From Atopostipes sp964624875 (GTDB lineage Bacteria; Bacillota; Bacilli; Lactobacillales; Carnobacteriaceae_A), in contig CAZUZA010000057.1 in the NCBI GenBank assembly GCA_964624875.1, positions 1 to 7,796 of the forward strand: a stretch of 7,796 nt of DNA, read 5' to 3'. The stretch's first letter is position 1, and the number at the start of each line of letters is the position of its first letter. The notes under the pieces are model-generated. The model worked only from the letters and a program-made list of their open reading frames with translations, was not told where the DNA came from and ran no database searches. Both the position numbers and the translations under genes were made by a program. This document shows positions 1-6,362 of the stretch, in pieces.

Positions 1-135
1 TTCCTCTTCCTCTTCGTCTTCATCGGCAGCTGCATCTTCTTCCTCTTCATCAGCAGGTTCCTCTTCTTCCTCTTCATCATCGGAATCGTCAGAATCATCT
101 GAGTCGCTATCTTCTTCATCCTCATCTTCTTCTTC
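1..135 (-). other. Acidic low-complexity tail of the penicillin-binding protein
   Basis: Residues 826-870 contain 36 Asp/Glu among 45 residues. The rest are four Ser in a DSD/SDD-type stretch plus one Pro and four Ala. The DNA is a GAA/GAG/GAT-rich run (TTC/CTC/ATC on the plus strand) and is still acidic when the window ends, so total length is unknown. The tail lies after the transpeptidase domain and should be outside the membrane. Near-repetitive triplets like these can change length by slippage without breaking frame. Its function is not known from the sequence. Confidence 0.9.
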
Positions 136-2610
136 GTGTTCGTCGATATAATCATTCCAATATTTACGAGTTTCTTCCGGTTTTGCACCGATTGCAAAGT
201 CGTACGTGGTTCTTCCTGGAAGATTACTTTTTCTAAACATTTCTGATTTAGAACGTCCTGTAACTTCTATTGTTCGATTACCTGGTAAAGAGACATATCC
301 AGGTTTCATACCTGTTTCTGCAAGGACGGTTGTAGAAGTGACACTTCCATCAGCAGGAGGTTGCATTCTTTCTCCAACACCTAGAATTTCTGGCTTTACA
401 CTGTGAATGGCATTCATAATACTTGCCCAGTTTCGTAAGTTTCTAGTGTGTGGTCCAACGCCATTTTCAAATTGTAATTTAAATTTACTTAAGTCATAAC
501 CCATCCAAGTAGTTAAGGTTACTTTTGGAGTTGTTCCTGCATACCAAACGTCAGCAGAGTCGTCTGTTGTACCAGTCTTAGAAGCTAAATCAACATTAAA
601 GTTTAGCAGACCAGGTATGACAGCAGCTGTACCATTTGAAGTGTTCGCAACACCTCGCATCATGTCATATAAAATATAGTTCGCATCTTCGTCCCAAACT
701 TGAACAGGGTCAATTTCTTTTTGATAAATGATTTCACCATTTGAATCAACGATTCGTTCAATAACATAAGGATCATTAAATTGCCCTTTGTTACCAATCA
801 TGGCATATGCACCAGCAAGCTCAGTAGGAGTAGGTCCACCACTGTGTCCACCAAGTGAAGTAGAAGCATTCACAAACTCGTTATCTGAAATTGCATCGGG
901 ACCGAATCCCATTGAACGCATATAACTTTGTAAATCAATATTTTCATCTTGCATCGCCATATATATTTTAGTGTTTGGGATATTTTGTGAGACATGTAAC
1001 CATCTACGAGCATCGCCCCAATCATTTGTTGTGCGACCTACGTTAAAAATTTCATGCGTGTCTGTAACCATATGAGGGACAAGTAATTGTGTATCTGGAA
1101 TAATCGTCGCTGGTGTAATAAAGTTTTCAGCTAGAGCAGGACCATATACGATTAAAGGCTTGATTGTCGAACCAGTTTGTCTTCTGGCATCGAATGCGCG
1201 GTTATGATTTGAAAATTCATAATCACGTCCACCAATAAATGCGATGACACGGCCTGTTGCATTTTCAATAAGTGATCCACTTATTTGAACAGGGTATTCG
1301 ATATTTACTGTTTCGCCTTCGTTATTCGTTGTTGGGTCTGTACGAGTTGTGCCTAATGACCCTTGAATTTCAGAAACTCTTCGTTCAACAGCATTATGAA
1401 CAACCGGGTCGATGGTACTGTAGATATCATACCCACCGTTTCTCATTTCAGAATCAGCTGTGTCGTAATAACTATTCTTAACGGCTTCATTCGCTTGATA
1501 GGCAGCCGCTAGGTCAGCAGGTGTATTAAGAGTTAGCAATTCATCTCCAAGCATAATTTCATTAATTCGCTCTTCAGATAAGCCATCTTCGCTCATGAAG
1601 CGTCTCATGAATAGATCTCTTGCTTCTTCTTCAATTAAATCATAAACATACGAACGTGCTACACGGTTAAAGTCTTCTTCAGAAGGGACTAAAAAGTCAG
1701 CCGTTACGTCATAAGCTCGAGCAGACTGATAAACTTCTTCAGTAAGATAACCTTCTCGATACATACTGTATAAAACATCTGCCTGACGGTTTAAACCTTC
1801 ACTTAAGTCTTCTTTAATCGTTCCGTCTTGATAATAAGGACTGTAAGAAATAGGACTTTTTGGTAAGCCAGCTAAAAAAGCGGCTTGTGGTAAGTTCACT
1901 TCAGAAGCTGAAACGCCGAAGATACCTTGGGCAGCTTCTTCGATACCTGCAATATTACGACCTAAGTTGTTTCGACCAAAAGGGGAGACATTTAAATAAG
2001 CTTCTAGAATTTCATCTTTTTCAAATGAGTTTTCTAGATGTGTCGCATATAATATCTCAACAGCTTTACGCGAGTGGGTCACTTCAGCACTTAATATTTG
2101 TTGCTTAATTAATTGCTGAGTGATGGTTGAACCACCTGTAACCATTGGTGCATTCATAACTTCTTGAATACCTGCTCGTATTAAAGCTTTTGGTACAATT
2201 CCTTCGTGATCATAAAAGTTTTCATCCTCAGTTGCGACAATCGCATTAATAATTAGAGGAGAAATTTGGTCAAGCGGGATCGGCGTTCGAAGTAAATCCG
2301 ATCTTAAGTCCGTTATTTCACTATTATCAGCGAAATAAAGGGTTGATTTTTTATCGTAATCATAAACCTGTGTTTCCATTTCAGCATGAGTGGGAATAGG
2401 TATATCTTGTACTAATGAAGCAAAGTAACCAATAACCCCACCACCTACTAGTGCGCCTCCGATTAATAAAAGGACAACTAGCATTGAAAATAAACCTTTT
2501 GCTACGCTAAAAAAGATGTCGAAGTAATAAGCAAAGACTTTACTATAGCCTCTACCACCTCTTTTTTTCTTTTTTCGCGAGGTATTATTGTTTGAATCAT
2601 TCGAACTCAT
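1..2610 (-). CDS. Class A penicillin-binding protein (PBP1b-like), partial at the C-terminus
   Basis: Bifunctional peptidoglycan synthase anchored in the membrane: it polymerises lipid II into glycan strands and crosslinks the stem peptides outside the cell. 870 codons are visible with no stop, so the gene runs off the left edge. The start ATG (complement 2608-2610) follows a GGGAGGT ribosome site 6 nt away. The short cytoplasmic head is basic (SRKKKKRGGRG), with one membrane segment at about residues 41-63. The GT51 glycosyltransferase motifs are intact: E128-D-E-x-F, GGSTITQQ (159-166), RKxxE with E185, and KDEILEAYLN (198-207). The transpeptidase has S481-T-I-K484, S541-Q-N543 and K678-T-G-T. 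Residues 826-870 are almost purely acidic. The stretch around residues 207-290 (FGRNN, LPQAAFLAGLP, LNRQADVLYSMY) resembles Lactobacillales PBP1b more than PonA/PBP1a, and no recU precedes it as is usual for ponA. The class A assignment is secure; the 1b subtype is from memory. Confidence 0.96.
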   Translation of the reverse strand, partial: MSSNDSNNNTSRKKKKRGGRGYSKVFAYYFDIFFSVAKGLFSMLVVLLLIGGALVGGGVIGYFASLVQDIPIPTHAEMETQVYDYDKKSTLYFADNSEITDLRSDLLRTPIPLDQISPLIINAIVATEDENFYDHEGIVPKALIRAGIQEVMNAPMVTGGSTITQQLIKQQILSAEVTHSRKAVEILYATHLENSFEKDEILEAYLNVSPFGRNNLGRNIAGIEEAAQGIFGVSASEVNLPQAAFLAGLPKSPISYSPYYQDGTIKEDLSEGLNRQADVLYSMYREGYLTEEVYQSARAYDVTADFLVPSEEDFNRVARSYVYDLIEEEARDLFMRRFMSEDGLSEERINEIMLGDELLTLNTPADLAAAYQANEAVKNSYYDTADSEMRNGGYDIYSTIDPVVHNAVERRVSEIQGSLGTTRTDPTTNNEGETVNIEYPVQISGSLIENATGRVIAFIGGRDYEFSNHNRAFDARRQTGSTIKPLIVYGPALAENFITPATIIPDTQLLVPHMVTDTHEIFNVGRTTNDWGDARRWLHVSQNIPNTKIYMAMQDENIDLQSYMRSMGFGPDAISDNEFVNASTSLGGHSGGPTPTELAGAYAMIGNKGQFNDPYVIERIVDSNGEIIYQKEIDPVQVWDEDANYILYDMMRGVANTSNGTAAVIPGLLNFNVDLASKTGTTDDSADVWYAGTTPKVTLTTWMGYDLSKFKLQFENGVGPHTRNLRNWASIMNAIHSVKPEILGVGERMQPPADGSVTSTTVLAETGMKPGYVSLPGNRTIEVTGRSKSEMFRKSNLPGRTTYDFAIGAKPEETRKYWNDYIDEHEEEDEDEEDSDSDDSDDSDDEEEEEEPADEEEEDAAADEDEEEEE

Positions 2611-2668
2611 CTTGGGACCTCCCTGAAATAATATAGATAAGTTAATTATTGTATTTTATTGATGTTTC

Positions 2669-2697
2669 ATTATATCAAATTGCTTTTATCTAAGCAA
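2669..2697 (-). promoter_or_regulatory. Proximal promoter of the PBP gene (extended -10)
   Basis: On the minus strand, TATAAT (complement 2669-2674) is preceded by TGA, giving an extended -10. TTGCTT (complement 2692-2697) lies at 17-bp spacing. The -35 matches the consensus weakly (3 of 6), so the extended -10 probably does most of the work. Transcription would start near 2662, leaving a leader of about 50 nt. A small TTGCTT/AAGCAA inverted repeat (2680-2685 with 2692-2697) overlaps the -35. Confidence 0.6.
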
Positions 2698-2713
2698 AAT
2701 CAATATTTGTCAA
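2685..2713 (-). promoter_or_regulatory. Possible distal promoter of the PBP gene
   Basis: A perfect -35 TTGACA (complement 2708-2713) is followed after 17 bp by GATAAA (complement 2685-2690), a 4-of-6 match to TATAAT. It overlaps the proximal promoter, with -10 elements 16 bp apart, so the two could be alternative start sites or compete. Only base matches support it. Confidence 0.4.
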
Positions 2714-2757
2714 CATTGCAATAATAATGTATTCATGTGATGTTTTCAACTAGCAAA

Positions 2758-2817
2758 TGTATCAGTATTACATTAAATATTACAAATTTTACTTTAATTT
2801 GTAATAGAACTGATACA
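2758..2817. repeat. Nested inverted repeat between the PBP and M23 genes
   Basis: The outer arms are TGTATCAGT (2758-2766) and ACTGATACA (2809-2817), 9 bp and perfect. The inner arms are ATTACAAATT (2779-2788) and AATTTGTAAT (2796-2805), 10 bp and perfect with a 7-nt centre. Between the arms, the left side carries 12 nt (including a second ATTACA at 2767-2772) while the right carries only AGA, so the palindrome is asymmetric. No T-run follows, so it is not a terminator. It lies directly upstream of the M23 gene promoter and is a good candidate operator for a dimeric regulator. Confidence 0.75.
2800..2816 (+). promoter_or_regulatory. WalR-box-like direct repeat upstream of the M23 gene
   Basis: TGTAAT (2800-2805), 5 nt, then TGATAC (2811-2816) matches the published WalR (YycF/VicR) pattern TGTWAH-N5-TGTWAH at 11 of 12 positions. 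It sits at about -51 to -35 relative to the predicted transcription start near 2851, just before a promoter with a poor -35, as expected for an activator site. On the minus strand there is also TGTAAT-N6-TGTAAT (complement 2767-2784), one base longer than the consensus spacing. Known biology: WalRK controls CwlO- and PcsB-type hydrolases in Bacilli. Use of this site is inferred. Confidence 0.4.
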
Positions 2818-2835
2818 CCAATCTCTTCGATAGAG

Positions 2836-2844
2836 TGATATAAT
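2836..2844 (+). promoter_or_regulatory. Extended -10 promoter of the M23 gene
   Basis: TGATATAAT is a perfect TATAAT (2839-2844) preceded by TGn. At 17-bp spacing the -35 position (2816-2821, CACCAA) is a poor match, so the promoter probably relies on the extended -10 or on an activator bound to the adjacent repeats. The predicted start near 2851 gives a leader of about 70 nt. Confidence 0.65.
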
Positions 2845-2920
2845 TCATTTAGTTGTTTTACATGAGACGGATTTAATAGGAACTTAAATTATTTTTAAGG
2901 AAAGCGTTGGAGGGAATTTA

Positions 2921-4387
2921 GTGAAGAAAAGACTTATGAACTCATTAATAGCATCCACATTAATAGCATCAGCTCTATTAAATGTGACACCAGCATTAGC
3001 GAATGACTTCGATACTCAAATTCAAGAGGCTCAACAAGAAGCACTTCAAAATGAACAAGACGCAAATGACTTGAATCAGTTAATTGAGCAATTAACAAAT
3101 GAAGTAGCATCAACTCAAGAAGCTTTGAACGTTTTAAATCGTGAAATTGAAAAAAATGAAATCGCTATTGAAATAGCCTATAAAAACTTAGAAACTGCTA
3201 CAAATGAATTAAACACCTTACTAGATGAAATTGCAGTACTTGAAGAAAATATTCATAATAGAACAGAGAAGCTTAACGAGCAAGCTCGTAATGTTCAAGT
3301 AAGTGGTAATCCATATACGTACTTCGAATTTATTTTAAATGCTGAATCGTTAACAGATATTATTGGGCGTTTAGAAGTTGTAAGTAGTTTAGTGCGTTCA
3401 AGTAACAATATGATGCAAGATCAAATTAGAGACCAAAAAGCAGTTGAACAAAAATCTGTAGAAACAGAACGTAAAATTGATCAACAAAATGCATTAGCAG
3501 AGCAGTTAGTTAATACATCAGCTGAATTAGAAGCTCAAGAAGTTACTCAAATGGCTCTTTTAGCACAATTAGAATTAGAAAGAAGTACGGTTTCTGATGA
3601 TCGTGAACAACTATTAGCGAACAGAAATGAAGCTCTACAACGTGTAGCTGATATCGAAACAGAACGTGAAGCTGTACGTCTTGCTGCTGAACAAGAAGCA
3701 CGTGAAAAAGCGGCTAGAGAAGAGCAAGAAAGAAAAGCGTTCGAACTAGCAGAACAAAAAGAACTTGCACGTGAAAAAGAAGCTGAAAAAGTTGCAGTTA
3801 AAGTACCAGTTGTTTCTCCGGCTACTTCTGACGAAAAACCTGCTTCAAATAATAATACAAATAATCAAAATAATAATAATGAATCAAAACCTGTAGTTGA
3901 AACGCCAGCACCAACGCCGGCACCGACTCCAGTGCCAACACCTCCGGTTAAACCAGAAACACCAGCACCGGTTGCTCCAACGCCACCTCCAGCTATTGGT
4001 GGATGGGTTAGACCAACAACAGGTGGATATGTTTCTTCTCGTTTTGGACCGAGATGGGGAACAATGCACCGTGGAATTGATATTGCAGATAGAAGTAACG
4101 GTGGAAATGGACCAATTTATATCTTAGCTGCAAAATCAGGAACTGTCGTTACAGCGGGCTGGCATTATAGTTATGGAAACTATGTTATTATCAATCATGG
4201 TAATGGTTTAAGTACACTATATGCTCATATGCTTTCTAACTTAACGGTATCACCTGGACAAAGCATTTCAGCTGGGCAGCAGATTGGTACAATGGGATCT
4301 ACAGGAGATTCAACAGGTTACCATTTACATTTTGAGATTAGAGAAAATGGTCTACGTGTAAACCCTGAAAATTATATGTCATTTTAA
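2921..4387 (+). CDS. Secreted PcsB/CwlO-like coiled-coil protein with M23 (LytM) endopeptidase domain
   Basis: Predicted exported peptidoglycan hydrolase of 488 residues that cuts stem-peptide crosslinks, likely in cell division or elongation. The start is GTG with GGAGGG 6 nt upstream. A signal peptide (MKKR, hydrophobic core, ALA) likely ends at A27/N28. Residues 30-245 form a coiled coil containing the PcsB/CwlO-type conserved patch NPYTYFEFILNAES (130-143) and the following SLTDIIGRL. Residues 248-290 are a charged E/A/K/R helix. An Asn-rich run (310-320) and a Pro/Thr/Ala-rich spacer (324-358) lead to the M23 domain (about 360-488). The zinc and catalytic residues are present: H383 and D387 in HRGIDIAD, H436 in YAHM, and H468/H470 in HLHFE. 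It is therefore probably active, unlike the degenerate LytM of EnvC. In known relatives the coil docks on FtsEX; that partnership is inferred here. The gene diverges from the PBP and ends in a strong terminator. Confidence 0.93.
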   Translation: MKKRLMNSLIASTLIASALLNVTPALANDFDTQIQEAQQEALQNEQDANDLNQLIEQLTNEVASTQEALNVLNREIEKNEIAIEIAYKNLETATNELNTLLDEIAVLEENIHNRTEKLNEQARNVQVSGNPYTYFEFILNAESLTDIIGRLEVVSSLVRSSNNMMQDQIRDQKAVEQKSVETERKIDQQNALAEQLVNTSAELEAQEVTQMALLAQLELERSTVSDDREQLLANRNEALQRVADIETEREAVRLAAEQEAREKAAREEQERKAFELAEQKELAREKEAEKVAVKVPVVSPATSDEKPASNNNTNNQNNNNESKPVVETPAPTPAPTPVPTPPVKPETPAPVAPTPPPAIGGWVRPTTGGYVSSRFGPRWGTMHRGIDIADRSNGGNGPIYILAAKSGTVVTAGWHYSYGNYVIINHGNGLSTLYAHMLSNLTVSPGQSISAGQQIGTMGSTGDSTGYHLHFEIRENGLRVNPENYMSF

Positions 4388-4400
4388 TTCATACAATAAC

Positions 4401-4441
4401 AAAAGCGACTAGAAGAGATAATTCTTCTAGTCGCTTTTTTT
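4401..4441. terminator. Bidirectional rho-independent terminator
   Basis: A perfect 16-bp stem (4401-4416 paired with 4423-4438) encloses a 6-nt GATAAT loop. The plus strand has a run of seven T (4435-4441), serving the M23 gene that ends at 4387. The minus strand has TTTTGTT beyond the stem, serving the oligoendopeptidase gene that ends at 4446. The two convergent genes share it. Confidence 0.95.
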
Positions 4442-4445
4442 GTTC

Positions 4446-6251
4446 TTAAATGTAATTTTCTGTAATGCTTAAGAATTCATCAATGTCAGCGTGAACTAAA
4501 TCGATGGCATCTTGCCAGAAATCAGGTGTTGTTAAATCAACATCTAAATGTTTCTGTGCTAAATCTTCTGTTGACATACTTGCTGTGTCTCGAAGTAATG
4601 AAATATAGTCTTCTTCAAACGCTTCGCCGGAGTCAAGTGCTCTAGCGTATACACCTAGACTGAAGAAGTAACCAAATGTATAAGGGAAGTTATAGAAAGG
4701 TACACCTGTGCTATAAAAATGTAATTTCGCTGCCCAAAACATTGGGTGGTATTCATCTAAAGCATCTTCATAAGCTTCTTTTTGTGCTTCAACCATTAAC
4801 TCGGATAATCGTTCAGCAGAGACAAAGCCTTTTTCTCTTTCTTGATAGAAGTTATTCTCAAAAATGTAGCGCGCATGGATATTCATCATCATGACCGCTC
4901 CACGTGCAACTTTTTCATCTAATAATGCAATTTTTTCGGCTTCTGAGTCTGCATTTTCGATCGTCGCATCTGACACAACGAGTTCAGCAAATGTAGATGC
5001 TGTCTCAGCGACGTTCATTGCATAACTCTGATTCAATAATGGTAAGTCGCGTAAAACTGAACTGTGGAAAGCATGTCCTAATTCATGAGCAAGAGTAGAG
5101 ACGTTATCTGTGCTTCCAGAGAAAGTCATGAAAATACGAGATTGTTGTGATTCTGGTAAGTTTGCACAGTAGCCACCTGGACGTTTACCTGGACGATCTT
5201 CCGCTTCAACCCAGCCTTCATCAAATGCTTTTTGGCTCAATTTAGCCATTTCTGGATTTAATGCTTGGAAATTATCAATGATAAAGTCTGCTGCTTCAGT
5301 ATAAGAATACTTCTTCGGCTTGAAATCTCCAACGCTTACCGTAGCTGTTACATCTAGCCAACCTAATTTATCGATATCTAATAATTGGGCTTTACGCTCA
5401 AAATATTTTACAACCTTCTCTTTATTCTTAGAAATTGTATTCCACATAGCATCTAATGTTTCTTGCTTCATACGATTGTATTCCAGTGGAGGTTCCATAT
5501 AGTGTTCAATACCATGTGCTTTTTGGTCAGCTAATCTAAAGCCGGCAAGGTGATTTAATGTGGTTGCAAATAAATCAGCTTTTTCAGCCCATGTATCTTC
5601 CCAAATTTTTAATTTTTCACTACGTTTAACAGGATCAGCTTCTGAGTTCATGATGTTTTCAGCTTGACCAGCAGAGTAGTAGACAATTTCACCATCTTCT
5701 TCAAAAGGTACTTGTATAGTAGAAACAAGTTCGTTATACATATTGGCCCAACCACGGAAACCATCAATCGAAAGATTGTTTAATAACTCTTCTTCTTCCG
5801 TAGAAAGTAATTTTGCAGCATTTGTACGCATTTCATTCAGTGCAAATGCACTTATTTTAAACGGTTCTTGTTCCAGCATGTTATTGAAAGCTGACTCATC
5901 AATATCGGCTATTTTCTTTTGCAGTGTAATTGAAATGTTGCTTAAGTCACGACCTAAGTTTGCAATACTGTTTAAGTTGATACGCGCTTTCGTATCGTTT
6001 GTATCTGCAGAGGCTAAACCAGACATAAATGTTCGAGCTTCTCCAAGACCTTTAATAACTGTCTCTCTCATTTCAAGAATTTCTTTAAAGTCCTTAAATT
6101 CAGGTGCATCTTTTTTGCTATCCCAATTTGAAACAATATTTTTATATTCCTCAATTTCTTTTTCTAATAAAGAAATCTTCTCGTAAAACTCTGGTGAATC
6201 GCTACCACCAGCAAATACACTATCCATATTCCAAGTTTCGTTATATGACAT
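4446..6251 (-). CDS. M3 family oligoendopeptidase (PepF-like)
   Basis: Cytoplasmic zinc metallopeptidase that cleaves short peptides, typically roughly 6-20 residues, in peptide recycling or use. I choose the ATG at 6251 (MSYNETWNMDSVF), giving 601 residues, the usual length for PepF-type enzymes. A ribosome site (AAAGGAA, complement 6259-6265) lies 7 nt upstream of it. The longer start at 6290 would add 13 residues but has no ribosome site and overlaps a -10-like element. The catalytic motif is H389-E-L-G-H393, and E416 in AETASTF is the likely third zinc ligand, as in family M3. The N-terminal half is helical (oligoendopeptidase F N-domain), and the C-terminal part contains PFYNFPYTFGYFFSLGVYA, typical of the family. 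No signal peptide is seen. It converges with the M23 gene and diverges from the VanZ gene, so it is probably transcribed alone. The family call is firm; the substrate is unknown. Confidence 0.95.
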   Translation of the reverse strand: MSYNETWNMDSVFAGGSDSPEFYEKISLLEKEIEEYKNIVSNWDSKKDAPEFKDFKEILEMRETVIKGLGEARTFMSGLASADTNDTKARINLNSIANLGRDLSNISITLQKKIADIDESAFNNMLEQEPFKISAFALNEMRTNAAKLLSTEEEELLNNLSIDGFRGWANMYNELVSTIQVPFEEDGEIVYYSAGQAENIMNSEADPVKRSEKLKIWEDTWAEKADLFATTLNHLAGFRLADQKAHGIEHYMEPPLEYNRMKQETLDAMWNTISKNKEKVVKYFERKAQLLDIDKLGWLDVTATVSVGDFKPKKYSYTEAADFIIDNFQALNPEMAKLSQKAFDEGWVEAEDRPGKRPGGYCANLPESQQSRIFMTFSGSTDNVSTLAHELGHAFHSSVLRDLPLLNQSYAMNVAETASTFAELVVSDATIENADSEAEKIALLDEKVARGAVMMMNIHARYIFENNFYQEREKGFVSAERLSELMVEAQKEAYEDALDEYHPMFWAAKLHFYSTGVPFYNFPYTFGYFFSLGVYARALDSGEAFEEDYISLLRDTASMSTEDLAQKHLDVDLTTPDFWQDAIDLVHADIDEFLSITENYI

Positions 6252-6258
6252 ATACATT

Positions 6259-6265
6259 TTCCTTT
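6259..6265 (-). promoter_or_regulatory. Ribosome binding site that fixes the oligoendopeptidase start
   Basis: AAAGGAA on the minus strand lies 7 nt before the ATG at 6251 but only 1 nt before the in-frame ATG at 6257, and it lies downstream of the ATG at 6290. This favours 6251 as the real start. Confidence 0.7.
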
Positions 6266-6288
6266 CACTAATTTTTAATACTAATGAC

Positions 6289-6294
6289 ATTTTA
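6289..6294 (-). promoter_or_regulatory. Possible -10 element of the oligoendopeptidase gene
   Basis: TAAAAT on the minus strand lies inside the left arm of the inverted repeat, about 38 bp before the chosen start codon. At 17-18 bp spacing the -35 position (TCGTTA or TTCGTT) is a poor match, so this rests mainly on the -10 and its symmetry with the VanZ promoter. Confidence 0.35.
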
Positions 6295-6305
6295 CCGAAA
6301 AAAAT

Positions 6306-6334
6306 TTCAAATAACGAATGATATTCGGTAAAAT
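6306..6334 (+). promoter_or_regulatory. Promoter of the VanZ-family gene
   Basis: TTCAAA (6306-6311), a 17-bp spacer, then TAAAAT (6329-6334), the latter inside the right arm of the inverted repeat. The predicted start is near 6341, giving a short leader of about 20 nt before the ATG at 6363. Confidence 0.55.
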
Positions 6335-6362
6335 AGATGAAATGTAGAGATAGGATGATTGT

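Larger units (their letters stand above)
6289..6334. repeat. 11-bp inverted repeat in the divergent oligoendopeptidase/VanZ region
   Basis: ATTTTACCGAA (6289-6299) and TTCGGTAAAAT (6324-6334) are perfect inverted copies separated by 24 nt. Each arm contains TAAAAT reading outward, so each could be a -10 element for the gene on its side. By predicted start sites the repeat would not be inside either transcript, which points to a DNA operator or back-to-back promoters, not an RNA hairpin. Confidence 0.75.

Noticed and set aside
1..135. Microsatellite-like or CRISPR-like reading of the TTC/CTC/ATC repeat run
   Set aside because: It is in frame with the PBP gene throughout and encodes an acidic tail. 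There are no regular spacers or palindromic repeats.
206..2108. Plus-strand open frames at 206-406, 1272-1481 and 1860-2108
   Set aside because: All lie antisense within the PBP gene, which has full-length conserved motifs. They lack ribosome sites and family features.
1..2610. Naming the PBP ponA (PBP1a)
   Set aside because: The typical upstream recU is absent and the sequence details recall PBP1b of Lactobacillales, so no symbol is given.
2758..2817. Terminator reading of the large palindrome
   Set aside because: The stem is AT-rich, no T-run follows on either strand, and it lies upstream of two divergent genes rather than after any gene.
3884..4127. Open frames at 3884-4069 (minus) and 3897-4127 (plus) in the M23 linker and domain region
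   Set aside because: Their odd Cys/Trp/Arg- or His/Gln-rich compositions arise from reading the Pro/Thr/Ala-coding DNA in other frames.
4676..6186. Plus-strand open frames at 4676-4894, 5320-5502 and 5743-6186, the last 147 codons long
   Set aside because: They are antisense to the oligoendopeptidase gene with no ribosome site or recognisable domain. The long one reflects Ser/Leu-rich complements of a helical Glu/Lys-rich region.
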